Made by a program: the position numbers and the translations under genes | NCBI GenBank assembly: GCA_022592445.1 | Contig: JABYQR010000164.1 | Location: forward strand, 33,681 to 97,680 | Direction of reading: 5' to 3' | DNA from: Cytidiella melzeri | Lineage: Eukaryota; Basidiomycota; Agaricomycetes; Polyporales; Irpicaceae | Length of the DNA stretch: 64,000 nucleotides | Notes under the pieces: generated by a model | What the model was told of the DNA's origin: nothing | Databases searched by the model: none | Seen by the model: only the letters and a program-made list of their open reading frames with translations | Shown here: positions 1-10,231 of the stretch, in pieces | How the letters are laid out: every line of letters starts with the position of its first letter | Numbering within the stretch: the first letter of the stretch is position 1

Positions 1-200
1 TCATCGGGTTTGCTATACAGCTACGATTGGCGAGACCTAAGCAGCAGCTATAGGGATACGCACGGCCGACTTGGCGTATAAACCAATATGGAAAACCGCA
101 AATATATATGCAGGAATGAATGTATGAAGGATGAAAAATACGAACGGACACCTTCGCACACATCATAAAGCAACACAGACCGGATTCACCTCTTGTCCAA

Positions 201-2300
201 TCACGACTCCAACCCACTCATCTCATAATCCATCGGGACGTCCTTCCTTTCCAACCACGTCGCATCTTCACCACCAAGGTCCACACCCTTTCCACAATCC
301 AACCTCCTCCTCGCCGGCAGCTCTTTCAGCTCCACGTTCCCGTCGTTGCGCACGACGACGTAGTGTTCACCGTGCCAGCCGACAAAGTCGAGGGAGGGCA
401 CCTCGGTGGCGACGACGCGCGCGCTGTTCGCCCAGAGCTCTGTCTGTACCTGGAAGTCTTTTTCGGAGAGGAGGTTGGGCTGGGGACGGCGTGAGGCGGA
501 GCAATGCAGGTGGAGGATGGAGAGGGCGTAGAAGTGTTTGAAGGATGAGGCGTATTCATGCTACATATGTGATGTCTATCGTCAGTAACTGTATGAAATA
601 TATCGAGGGGGTGTGACGTACGATGGGTTTGTCCGAGACGACAGCAGATAAGTGTATCCCGACCATGTCGTTTGGCAGACACTTGATCAGCACTGCGAGT
701 GCAGCCTGCGTCAGGTTCGCTATCCTCAGCCTGAGCACTCTGAGACTCGGTAACTCGGCGATAACACTGTGCGCGAGTTCCCAAGGGCAGTGCCCGAGGT
801 CAAGTCGACGAAGCTTCGGTCGGTGCCTCAGGAATTGCGTCACGGATTGGAACAGGCCAATATCGTCGTCGTGCCCAACCATGACAAATCGGAAAACCTC
901 GAGGTGAGGTAAGAAGGTATGCCTGCCGTCGATTATATGGTCGGAGCCAAAGACAACGCTGGCGGACGTGGGCTCCTCGAATGTCCCATGAAGCGTCAGA
1001 CTCTGTAGACTGTGTGCATGGGCTATCCTCGCCAAGACTATGTGTGAGATGCGAGTGTCCACTAAATCTAAATGGGTCAGGTTGCGGATGGTAGCCGACT
1101 GGAAAGCGCTGTCCCACGAGTGTGTTCGCTGCAGGTACGCTCCGAGAGTGAGATGACGAAGGGTACGTTCGTTCTGGTCGAGAGCTGTCCTGATCTCGCC
1201 CATATCGGCGTAGCCGTCGTCGTCCTCCGCACGCAATGTGAACTTCGTCAAGTTTCTGAAGCTACTGACCCCAACGGCATCGAAGTGCCAGCCTATGAGG
1301 CCCAGACAACGGATGTGAGAATGGCTTGCCAATACGGCCTGTACCATATTCGCTTGCAATTCCGGATATCCTATCCATTCAAATTCTTGGAGGGATTTGA
1401 ATGCAGGAAGCGCAGTGCGGAATATCCCTGTGTGGTGAATATCGTGTGAGGGTCTGATTTCAAAGTATTGCGGTCGCACTCACGGGCCATAAGGTCAAAC
1501 TTGTCCCGCTCTTCATACGCCCAGTGAAGACGTAACACCTTGATGTGATGCGCGAACGCCGGGTCTGCTTTCACTCGATCAAAGATGTCAAGTCCTCTGT
1601 CGAGGTTTTCGCGCACGTTATCCTGGTCTTCACCGAAGTAAAGGTCCAGCGTATGGAAGATGATGCGCACGGCGATGTTCCTGTGAAATGCGGATACGAA
1701 CAGCCATGTGCGCAGGTGGTAGCGGGGGATAAACCGGGCGATACGTTCCCATACCTCTGGAGGGGCGCGATGGGAGGCAGGCTCGTCCACGAAATGAATC
1801 TGTACATATATTCAGCGTGAACGCACTGTAGATACGCGGAAGACGCTCTACCATATTGCCCCTGCGAAGATAGCACTGCAAGTCTTTGTTCGTAGGATCC
1901 AGTTTAGCAGCTGTTTGGAGGTCTAGCGAAAACATGAGTGCAGAACTATCGAAGATAGGTATGCTCAAACGTACCTTGCTGAGCTCTGGCTAGCAGTCGT
2001 TCTCCTGCCACCCGCCTCGCATTCCCTCGTGCCAACAAAGCTCGACCTATGTCACTGGCAGGTAGTCCGGGGGTGCGCAAATAGACATCGAAATAGCTTT
2101 CGACTTTGTCGTCGTACCTGACATTCATGGGTGCCGCGATGAGTTCCGCAGTCGGTTTGCCAGCTCAAGAGCACTCACTGTCCGGACTCGATGAGAGCCA
2201 TCGCGTGTTCGAGGAGGAAACTTGCCTTCCGCATCGGTGACAAACCTTGAACTACGCCAAAGACCGCTGTAGAAAGGTCGTCTGGGACAGGCTGGTTCAT
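201..2300 (-). CDS. F-box protein with N-terminal TPR-like and C-terminal LRR-like region
   Basis: Six exons: 2300-2179, 2117-1975, 1922-1852, 1799-1484, 1427-622 and 560-201, giving 605 aa with phase kept at every junction. The start ATG at 2300 opens a helical N-terminal segment resembling TPR (exons 1-3, with LDPTNKDLQ). An F-box follows at the start of exon 4 (PPEVWERIARFIPRYHLRTW). The rest is a long leucine-patterned region (for example LRRLDLGHCPWEL and LPSLRVLRLRI) typical of LRR substrate receptors. F-box proteins of this build act as SCF ubiquitin-ligase adaptors binding Skp1. The substrate cannot be read from the sequence. Agaricomycetes carry large families of such genes, so this is probably one paralogue of many. 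It is divergent from the RNase H1 gene. Confidence 0.85.
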
Positions 2301-2751
2301 GATGGTCGAAGACTGAGTTGAAAACACCGGAGAGTCGGTGGGTCACTGAGGAACCATGCAGCTGGTATTCTTTGTTCACTGAGTCTCCCGGCAATGTGGT
2401 ATGTGGGAATGAATACGGTGTGCCGGATTCCTGGGGTATCAATGTTTATGTCGTTGGCACCGGCAAGACGGGTTCATTGGGTGTCTGTGCTTGGCTATAC
2501 GCTTTACAGATCCAAAGACTGCGAGTGGTAGGGACGAGAGAGTGTGCGACGGTCGTTCAAGTTACCCACACGTGACCGCATTCAAACCATGATTCCATGA
2601 ACCTCACCGTCATCTCGTGAACACATTGGCCTGCAGGATACCTCGTTTCTGCAGACTCACGCTCATCTCTGCACGCGTGTCATCAGACACGCGTCGTCGT
2701 CGACTTCAGCCACGTAAGACATTGCCGACACAGCTACTACCGACCGCGACC
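2301..2751. promoter_or_regulatory. Divergent intergenic region between F-box gene and RNase H1
   Basis: A 451-bp spacer between two divergently transcribed genes must hold both promoters. I see no clear TATA box and no further coding potential. The long plus-strand reading frames here have no family resemblance. Confidence 0.5.
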
Positions 2752-4394
2752 ATGCCCAAAGTACCGGGAGGTGCTCGTATTTATGCTGTAGCAAAGGGTC
2801 ATCATCCGGGATTGTACTATACTTGGTGAGTGACCAGTGCTGCTCTGGACATCTCCAAGGTAGTGCCATCCTCGCTGGTGACACCCTCTTCCACTCGTCA
2901 CTTGTTTCAGCAATCTTCCTGGTATTTGCAACAGCACAACTCCGCTACGTTTGACTGTACTGTCACGGTACTGAATTTCGCTGCCAATCAGGGAGGAATG
3001 TGAAGATCAGGTCAAGGGCTTCCCTGGTGCAAAGCACAAGAAGGTCCGAACGCTAGAGGAGGCTACAGAGTGGCTTGCCACCAATGGGGTCGCGTTGCCC
3101 AAGGACGGGCATGCTTCGCCATCTGCTGCGTGGACTGCGCAGGCTCCTGTCGCGACAGGGCGAACACCAAAATCCAGCCATCAACAATCGACGTCTACCT
3201 CCTCTGCAGCACACCTTGGTCCCACGTCTAGACCAGAACCTCGCGCAGCAACTGCAACCGCTGGCGCTTCCTGTGTGCAGACCCGGGTCGTGAACACCGA
3301 CGGTGCCTGCAAAGGCAATGGAAAAGATGACAGTGTTGCAGGCGTCGGCGTATACTGGGGCGCTGGAGACTCGAGGTCAGCATGACTTGCCGCCTCATAG
3401 CGAAGCTGACAACCAGCTTGTGTGAAGGAATATCGCTGAGAGATGTCCTGGTGCCCAGACAAACAACCGCGCTGAGCTTATTGTACGCTATCCACTTTTA
3501 CTTCCTTACGTGCATCATCAAGTAACGAAATCAGGCCATTATTCGCGCGCTAGAAACTGTTCCAATAGACGATGCCCCGCTGCTCATCCGCACGGACTCG
3601 CAATACAGTATGAACTGTCAGTCATTTCTTCATGATGTGTTGGGCGAAACTGAAGTCCGTCGAGGTGTTGAAAAATGGCTGAAACAATGGCGTATAACAA
3701 AGTTTCGGACGACCAATGGACAGCCAGTGAAGAACAAGGCACTCATCTGCTATATGGACGCTCGGCTGACTGAACGGAGGCAAGCTGGTCAGAAGGTGCG
3801 TGTGTTTAGTCCGCAAGCCAAGTAGCCACAACTTACACAAGTCAAAAGGTCACATTTGAATACGTGCGTGGACACACAGGAGACGTCGGAAACGAAGGAG
3901 CGGACCACCAAGCCAACATGGGATGTTCACTTCCTCTGGGACCTGAACCAGACTGGGAAATGCTTGAGGCAGACACACGAACGCGAATCGCAGAAACCAA
4001 GTATGCCACGGACATTGCTGATCAAGAAGCTCTGCTTGAGGCATTGAGCGACGATGTACCGATCGTCGACCCAGTGCGCTCTCCAAATCTAAGGCCGCAG
4101 TCATCGAATCCGGTAGGCACGCGCATGGTGACACCTCCTCGGACGCTACCCAGTCCTCAAAAACAGAAATCACCGTTCAAGCCAGCCAAGCTCGACACGC
4201 CGCAGTTCAAGAGCCCAACGTCTTCTCCCCAGAGGCCAGCAGCAGCAGCAGCAGCTCAGCTCACGGAGGAGGATCTAGAGGTAAGTCCCAGCTTCCTACC
4301 TTGCAGCATAGCGCACTCAATGTTTCACGCACAGTCTTATGCAGATTGTCTGGTTGGTGCAGACCAGTTAGAGGCCGAGCTGGCTGATTCGTAG
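2752..4394 (+). CDS. Ribonuclease H1 with RNA:DNA-hybrid-binding domain
   Basis: Seven exons: 2752-2825, 2992-3375, 3428-3482, 3535-3607, 3656-3795, 3849-4280 and 4335-4394 (405 aa). Residues about 10-55 form the caulimovirus-P6/RNase H1 hybrid-binding domain (YAVAKGHHPGLYYTW). A low-complexity linker follows, then the RNase H fold. The catalytic acidic set is visible: D128 (TDGACKG), E170 (NNRAEL), D193 (TDSQY) and D261 (GNEGAD), with the RGHTG loop before the last. It cleaves the RNA strand of RNA:DNA hybrids such as R-loops in nucleus or mitochondria. The proline/serine/alanine-rich C-terminal tail of about 120 residues is longer than in most RNase H1 proteins. The first intron is unusually long (166 nt) for this locus. 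This is a host gene, not a retroelement fragment: it has introns and the hybrid-binding domain. Confidence 0.93.
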
Positions 4395-4984
4395 TGTTTA
4401 TCTGAATGCTTTATTTTATGAAGATTACTTCGATAAAGCCGCGGTGGCATGTTCCACATTGGCAGTGTCCGGTTGCAAATGTCAGAACCCACCATCCAGT
4501 CTGGCGTGAGTGTTTTTGGATCGGTATATGTTTCTTTGAAAGACTCGGGTGACAAAAGTCTCAATCCTGGAACTACTACCACTACTATGGCGAACGCAAC
4601 ATACACTGGCATACCCGCGCTGCGCTTCGGGTCACATTGTGGCATCGTGCTGTCGAGTTTTTAACACGGTACAGGAGTTATGATTTTCCAGTTGAGAGGC
4701 CTCACACACATCCTGTTCATACGAAGAGAACGGGTCTGTTTCCCAGCTGGCCATATGTTGGTTCCATGTCTTTGGTATCCGGCTGATATAGGGGTTAACA
4801 GTCCTTGCATAATGTACACACAACAGTGCGTTGCGAAATCACTATAAAGTACAGAAGTCGGGACAAATGTCATTAACTGAAAGTCCGACATGTTTCCAAA
4901 GCTACATGCTACAAAGCGCACTCCATGACACCCATTTCCAGATGATGAAATCAAAGCACACACAAGGCCAAGAACATGTTGAGC
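4395..4984. other. Intergenic, convergent 3' ends
   Basis: 590 bp between the stop codons of the RNase H1 and bHLH genes. No gene, RNA or repeat could be supported here. It should contain both 3' UTRs. Confidence 0.5.
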
Positions 4985-6331
4985 TTAATCGAGTCGCTGC
5001 CTCTTAGCACGTTCCTCTAACCCTTTCTCGTCGCTGGCAGGCGACGGGCTTCCTGCAACCTCGTCAATCGCTCTCTTAGGGGAGGGTCGGTTTTCCGGGC
5101 CACCGACCTCGCCCGCGGGTGAAACGTGGTTCAAGTTCTTCGGAGCGTCTGCCGATGCAGAAGATTGTCCATGAGCAGCCTTCAACGCTGCCAGCTCCAC
5201 CTCCAGTCTCTGCCGCGCCACGCGCTCTTCCTCCCACAGCCTTTTCACCTCGTCTAGCTGTGCTTGGAGGTCGCCCATCGCCTGGTCCATGAGCAACTTT
5301 TCCAATGTCCACTTCTCGATGTTGCGAGCTTCGTTCTCCTTGAGGTGATGGATGTACTGGACGGCGCGGCTAAGAATAGCGCCCTTGGCCTTCTCCCCTG
5401 ACCCGTTTGGTACGATCCTCCCAAGTTCATTTATACCCTCGTTGATGTTGCCTCGCCGTCTGCGCTCGACTTCTTTCTGTAAAATAGATTATCAAGCCTA
5501 TGAGCTCAATCATCGCAGACAGAACAAGATAGATGTACATGGTTATCCTTCCGTAGCCTAGTCCAATCCTCGGTCGACATCGTCGCGCTCCGTCCGTTTC
5601 TCCTCCCACTCGAGCTCTTAGGTTTCTCATCGCCATCTTGCGACTCACTCGGAGAGCCTGGCGGTCCTTCTGCGCCATCCTCTCCTTGTGTAAGCCCTTG
5701 CGGTGATCCGCCTGACATCCACGAATCAAATTAGACTCAGTGAGTTCGAGAAACATATGGATGCGCGTCTTACTTTGCAAGGGCTGGTAGTGTTGGTAAG
5801 TTGGTAACGGCGGATGTCCAAAGCTTGTCTGTGACATATTTGACAACGCCTCAGCAGCCATTGCTGAGTCCTTCGGCTCGCTAGCTCGAGCAGCGGCAGC
5901 AGCGCCGGTCTACATGTGAGGTGAAGAAAAATCGACAGCATCAGCGACAGTTCCTGTATGCGTGCCAGTCCGACTTCAGCCATCAGCTGCACCCGACACC
6001 CCGTCGCGAACGTGACCGCGTCAAGGATCACGTGGATGTAATTACCGTCGTACCTAGCAGAGTTCATACTTTGGTGCGATGATAGGGAAAACAACGACAG
6101 TCATTGGGTGGTAATGGTGATACTCACGTAGAAATTTGGACCGAGTCCTTTCAGGATAGCTAACACTTGTTCTGTTTGCATATTGGGAAACTGGATGGTG
6201 GTCTGAGATGATTCAACAGAACTAGGCGGGGCTGCTGGACCTGTGGTGGTGGGTGCTGCTGACTGTGCAGGAGCGGGTGCAGCCTGCGACGTGGGCGGCG
6301 GTTGCTGAGTGGGTGGTTGGGCGGCGGCCAT
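4985..6331 (-). CDS. bHLH transcription factor (Cbf1/USF-like) with C-terminal coiled coil
   Basis: Supported exons: 6331-6128, 5909-5774, 5711-5539 and 5476-4985. The N-terminus is Ala/Pro/Gln-rich with the segment QTEQVLAILKGL. Exon 4 carries the bHLH domain: basic region NHKEVERRRRGNINEGI, a loop, then helix 2 (KGAILSRAVQYIHHLKE), running into a leucine-patterned coiled coil (LQAQLDEVKRLWEEERVARQ). The E and R residues of the basic region predict binding to CACGTG E-boxes. The stretch 5910-6127 is 218 nt, much longer than the other introns. Related proteins have about 25 more residues there, so one small exon may be unresolved; a candidate reading 5979-5947 lacks a GT donor. Overall coding potential and domain identity are secure, but the exact protein length is not. 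Confidence 0.82.
6029..6034. promoter_or_regulatory. CACGTG E-box inside the bHLH gene
   Basis: The palindromic core CACGTG sits in an ATCACGTG context, the preferred Cbf1/USF-type site, within the long non-coding stretch between exons 1 and 2. It could allow feedback by the bHLH protein the gene encodes. This is inference only. Confidence 0.35.
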
Positions 6332-6563
6332 GATGAATTACCCCTTATCGCGCGAATTTCGAGCAAAATATTAGCCACAGGCAACGTAATGAGTTTGTTG
6401 AAGCAGCTGGTAGTCCAAAGTGAAGCGTGTTGCTTTGGTCGTCGGTGGCGGGAGCGCGCCCACTGTATTCGGCGATGTGCTGCACGGACGCGATGTGATC
6501 ACGGGGGAGTCTGGGGAAGGTCACGGACAAGGTCACGAGCTGGGGCGTGCTCTATAAATTGGC

Positions 6564-6569
6564 CACGTG
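6564..6569. promoter_or_regulatory. CACGTG E-box upstream of the bHLH gene
   Basis: A second CACGTG lies 233 bp upstream of the bHLH start codon, next to a TATAAATT block at 6553-6560. The position fits a promoter element, possibly autoregulatory. There is no experimental support. Confidence 0.35.
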
Positions 6570-7462
6570 AGAACATGACCAAGCAAGACCAAACCGTGAA
6601 CGCACGGGCCATACGGCGACGGTGATTTCCGGGCGGAGAAGGCAGCCGGATCGCCGACGTATTCATGATCAATAGTATACTGAGTTCTGCTGTCCCTCAG
6701 GAGTCAGCATCATGCTTCCAGTTGAGAGGTAAATCGTCTAGCTTCACTCCCAGTCTGCAGCTTGAATCTGTAAAGTTCTATAGGTCAATTTCATATTTGC
6801 TCTCTTCGCCCTTAGCTCTATAATCAATAAACTCGAACTCCAATTGCCAAACCACTTGCTCTGACGGATTTACAAGGCCGACACAACCTCAATATCAACG
6901 TACAAGTATCAGTGAGGTTATCATGGAACTCGCGTCCCATTGAGTCTAATTATGGAGCATGGAAATCTCTCCCTGCTTGGGCTAGTCGAATGACCGCGCG
7001 CCTCGCTCACACCACTTTTCGGTCGAAGGTCCATTGTTCAATGTCCTTCTTCAGTGATATCCAAAGTCAAAACTGCTACCTCTGATAGTCGCGGATGGTA
7101 CAAGTTTACGGCGATGGCGTCGCATATTGCAATGGCATCGGTACCCAGCAGTATACCAATCAACACAACAAGGTGAGTGCTGTACAATATCCTAACACTT
7201 CCTGAAATGATGTGTGACTTTTACTTAGCGATTATGAGGCCGCTCTACTGAGCATACTACACTATCAAATGGGGATAATCTGCAACGCTCATGTCATCGT
7301 CATATCTTTTCCTCGGAGATGCGGCGTATCGTGAGCAAAACTCTCCATAATCCCGCTCGCTCGTCATCTTATATTACAATTTGACTCGGAACGCCGTTGA
7401 TTCTGTGCGCCAGCCAAATTTGTGCAGCAACGTAACGCAGAGGCGTTTGACTGTGGACGAGG
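6570..7462. other. Intergenic region without recognisable gene
   Basis: About 0.9 kb with frequent stops in all frames and no family resemblance. No repeat with another part of the window was noticed. Confidence 0.45.
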
Positions 7463-7470
7463 TATATAAA
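7463..7470 (+). promoter_or_regulatory. TATA box of the small secreted protein gene
   Basis: TATATAAA 65 bp upstream of the ATG at 7535, followed by a pyrimidine-rich leader. This is a strong core-promoter arrangement for an abundantly expressed small gene. Confidence 0.6.
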
Positions 7471-7534
7471 TGGTACGCAATGAAAGCCTCTCTTCATCAC
7501 CTTCAACTTCATACTCGTAAAGTCTTCTCACACA

Positions 7535-7856
7535 ATGCGATTCTCTCTCTTCTTTGCCGTCTCCGCCATGCTTACTCTCGTGGCTGCATGCACCCCCGGC
7601 ACTTAGTACGTCCATGTTGAACGTACCCACCAAAACTCTGTCCCACTGACTGCACTACTTACCCAGCATCTGTGGACCTCCTGCAGACGGGACTGCAGGC
7701 AGTGCTGTATACGTTTGCGATCAAGGCGGAGAATACGAGCTTGTAGCCGAATGCGGAGTAAGTGAATTCCTTCAAATAACAGTTGAGCATGCGTTGATCC
7801 TAGAACAGGCTTCCGCTTGCAGCGAGGAGAACGGAGGTGCCTACTGCTTGTCATAA
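7535..7856 (+). CDS. Small secreted cysteine-rich protein (69 aa)
   Basis: Three short exons, 7535-7605, 7667-7757 and 7809-7856, encode 69 aa; no single reading frame spans them. An N-terminal hydrophobic stretch (MRFSLFFAVSAMLTLVAA) is a clear signal peptide. The mature part of about 50 aa has six cysteines (ACT, ICG, VCD, ECG, ACS and YCL contexts), which could form three disulfides. Both introns start GTACGT or GTAAGT and end AG with phase preserved. I do not recognise the family. The size, secretion signal and even cysteine number fit fungal effector-like or antimicrobial small secreted proteins, but no function can be assigned. Confidence 0.75.
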
Positions 7857-8441
7857 ATTGCCTGTTATCGCAGCGGCTCGCCTTTCAGTCCAGTACTAGA
7901 CTTGCATAGCGAACGCAGTATGCTGACGTGGATCTGACAATGCACAAACGTTGATAGTGTTTACGCCGGCTTTATACGTAGTTCTGGGCGTTTCTAGGCT
8001 GAGAAAGGAAGGTGTTGTCTTTGGATTCAAACAAGCGCAAATACGATTGAATGTTGAGAGCGTTAACTTGAACTTCGAACGTCGAGTTCTCTCGCGATCC
8101 GGCACTTATACATGGTTCGTTGCAGAGGGAGCTATACATGCCATGCCCCTATATCAGCAATTGTCTACTAGAGCGGCTTGAGGTAATAATGGTGAGCTGG
8201 ACTAGTGTACCGGTATCGGTTCGTGGACGTCGAGTCGCCGAGAGGTGCCGTGCTACTTGATATGTGCCGAGGTTTGATCGTGTTCTTTCTCTGGGCAAAA
8301 CAACTGATCCTCTGTCTTAGTAAACCGTGATGTCATAGTCGTCTTCGGTGCGTCTGGTTCGCACACCACCCACTGCGCCTTACTAAACACACTGTATGAT
8401 ATATCTACTCTCGTTATTCGTGTCTCTCACCACTCCTAGAG
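7857..8441. other. Intergenic region without recognisable gene
   Basis: 585 bp between two genes transcribed in the same direction. It holds the 3' end of the small secreted protein gene and the promoter of the dehydrogenase. No other feature is seen. Confidence 0.45.
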
Positions 8442-9957
8442 ATGTCGATTCCTACCCAAACTCGCCAGTATGTCCTACCCAAGGCAAGTCTAGTTTTTGT
8501 AGATACTTGCAACATGTGACGCTAACACTCTCAGCAGTTCGATGCCATTGAAAACTTGACAATCCGAGAGGTGCCTATAACCCAACCCAAGGCTAGTGAA
8601 GTTCTCGTCAAAGTGCATGCTGTGTCCTTGAATGTACGGAGCCGCCCCTGCCTCTCACTTCATCGTATGGCTAACGACAATTTCAGTTCCGCGACCTTTT
8701 GATCGCCAAAGGCCACTACATCGCCCCTACGCCGGCCAACTTGATCCCGTGCTCTGACATGGCGGGAGAGATTGTCGCCATTGGCGGTGGCGTCAAACCC
8801 GACCTTTGGAAGGTTGGGGACCGAGTCTGCGCCAATTTCACACTGGATCATATCGATGGAGACTTGACACCCAAAGCTCAAGCTACCGCCCTGGGTGGCT
8901 CGATAGATGGTTGTCTGACCGAGTACAGGACCTTTCCCGCCCATGTGAGTCCCCATTCCATAATTAGTTCGGATGGCACAAACCAACTGGCTCTGATAGT
9001 CCTTGGTGAAATGTCCTGAGAACCTATCATATGAAGAAGCATCGACGCTGCCGTAAGTACAACATACGACTCGCACCCAATACAATACTAATTGTGATAT
9101 CCCCATATAGATGCGCAGCTGTGACAGCGTGGAACGCTCTATATGGCCCGAAACCACTGAAAGGAGGGGATTACGTGCTCGTCCAAGGTACCGGAGGCGT
9201 CTCCATGCACGTACCGCTCAAACTTTGATAGGGTTGTCTAGTTGGCTTACGCATTACGTCTATGTAGCTTTGCTTTGCAACTTGCAGTTGCCTCTGGAGC
9301 CACCGTTATTGCAACGTCCTCGTCGGATGAAAAGTTGGAAGCCGCGAAGAAGCTCGGTGCACAACATGTCATTAACTACAAGGATACACCGGACTGGGAT
9401 AAGGAAGTCATGAAGATCGTGAGTGAAAGCACTGACTCAAACGATATAGAGAAGACACTAATTTGATGGGGGGCCTATACAGACAAATGGAGTCGGAGTT
9501 GACCACATCATCGAAGTGGGAGGCCCTGATACACTCAACAAGTCTCTCAGTTGCGTTAGGATGGCCGGATGGATCCACATCATCGGCTTCCTCGGTGGTT
9601 GGGTAAGTGCCGCCTGGCCAAATCGCGCTCTCAAACGATAAGTGAGCCGTTGATTCTTGTATAGGACTCAGACGTAAGCCAAGTCCCTTTGAAGACGTTA
9701 TATCGAGCATGCATGCTCAGAGGTATCTTGATCGGTTCGCGCACCCAGTACGTGTTTTACTGTAACTCAACATTCATTTTGCTGACGCCCCTGCGATTGG
9801 CAATGACAGATTCGAGCAGATGAACCGATTGATAGTTGCAAGACAGATAAAGCCCATAGTCGACAAGGTCTTCAGCTTTGAACAAGCTGAAAGCGCATAC
9901 AAGTATCTCGAAAGCCAAAAGCATGTCGGGAAGGTGGTGATCAAAGTAGCAGAATGA
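8442..9957 (+). CDS. Zinc-type alcohol dehydrogenase-like / NAD(P)H-quinone oxidoreductase family protein
   Basis: Nine exons: 8442-8483, 8535-8633, 8687-8944, 9000-9052, 9111-9206, 9268-9418, 9483-9602, 9665-9747 and 9810-9957 (349 aa). It is a medium-chain dehydrogenase/reductase. The N-terminal GroES-like half has FRDLLIAKG and [10 protein letters not shown]. The Rossmann half has the GTGGVSIFALQLA nucleotide loop, then [12 protein letters not shown] and HIIEVGG. The C-terminus ends GKVVIK. The structural-zinc cysteine lobe is missing, which places it with the quinone oxidoreductase/zeta-crystallin side of the family. It probably reduces quinones, enones or alcohols with NADPH; the substrate is unknown. 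Two introns appear to use GC-AG boundaries (donors at 8484 and 9207), and the exon-2 acceptor is a CAG-CAG (NAGNAG) pair. Confidence 0.9.
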
Positions 9958-10231
9958 ATATCAATATGACATGAGGCTTTGGAAAATCTCGTAATAATAG
10001 GGCTGAATTCATAATTCAAACATGCTCTTAGCCAACGAACGATCACAACTGTAATTCGAATGGGATGTTATAACTACGGTCGTGAAAACGGCTGCGTATC
10101 CAGTGTTACATTCAGTATCCCTGCTTACACTAGTAATCCGATATGTGTGGGTATCTAAACCGATAGCAACATTGGAAAGTACAAGAAAGACTGCCTGAAC
10201 TGAACACTAGCACATTCTAGACACCAAACAA

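Noticed and set aside
131..541. 136-codon plus-strand frame at the window start
   Set aside because: Antisense to the last exon of the F-box gene, with Arg/Pro-rich composition typical of a shadow.
2752..4394. RNase H gene as a retroelement fragment
   Set aside because: It has six introns, the hybrid-binding domain and all four catalytic acids, and no RT nearby; it is a host RNase H1.
8484..8534. Alternative GT donor at 8496 for the first dehydrogenase intron
   Set aside because: It is also in frame, but gives three or four extra residues where relatives have none. The AAG/GCAAGT site fits better. Kept only as an alternative.
8660..9157. 165-codon minus-strand frame across the dehydrogenase gene
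   Set aside because: Antisense shadow of well-supported exons and introns of the dehydrogenase.
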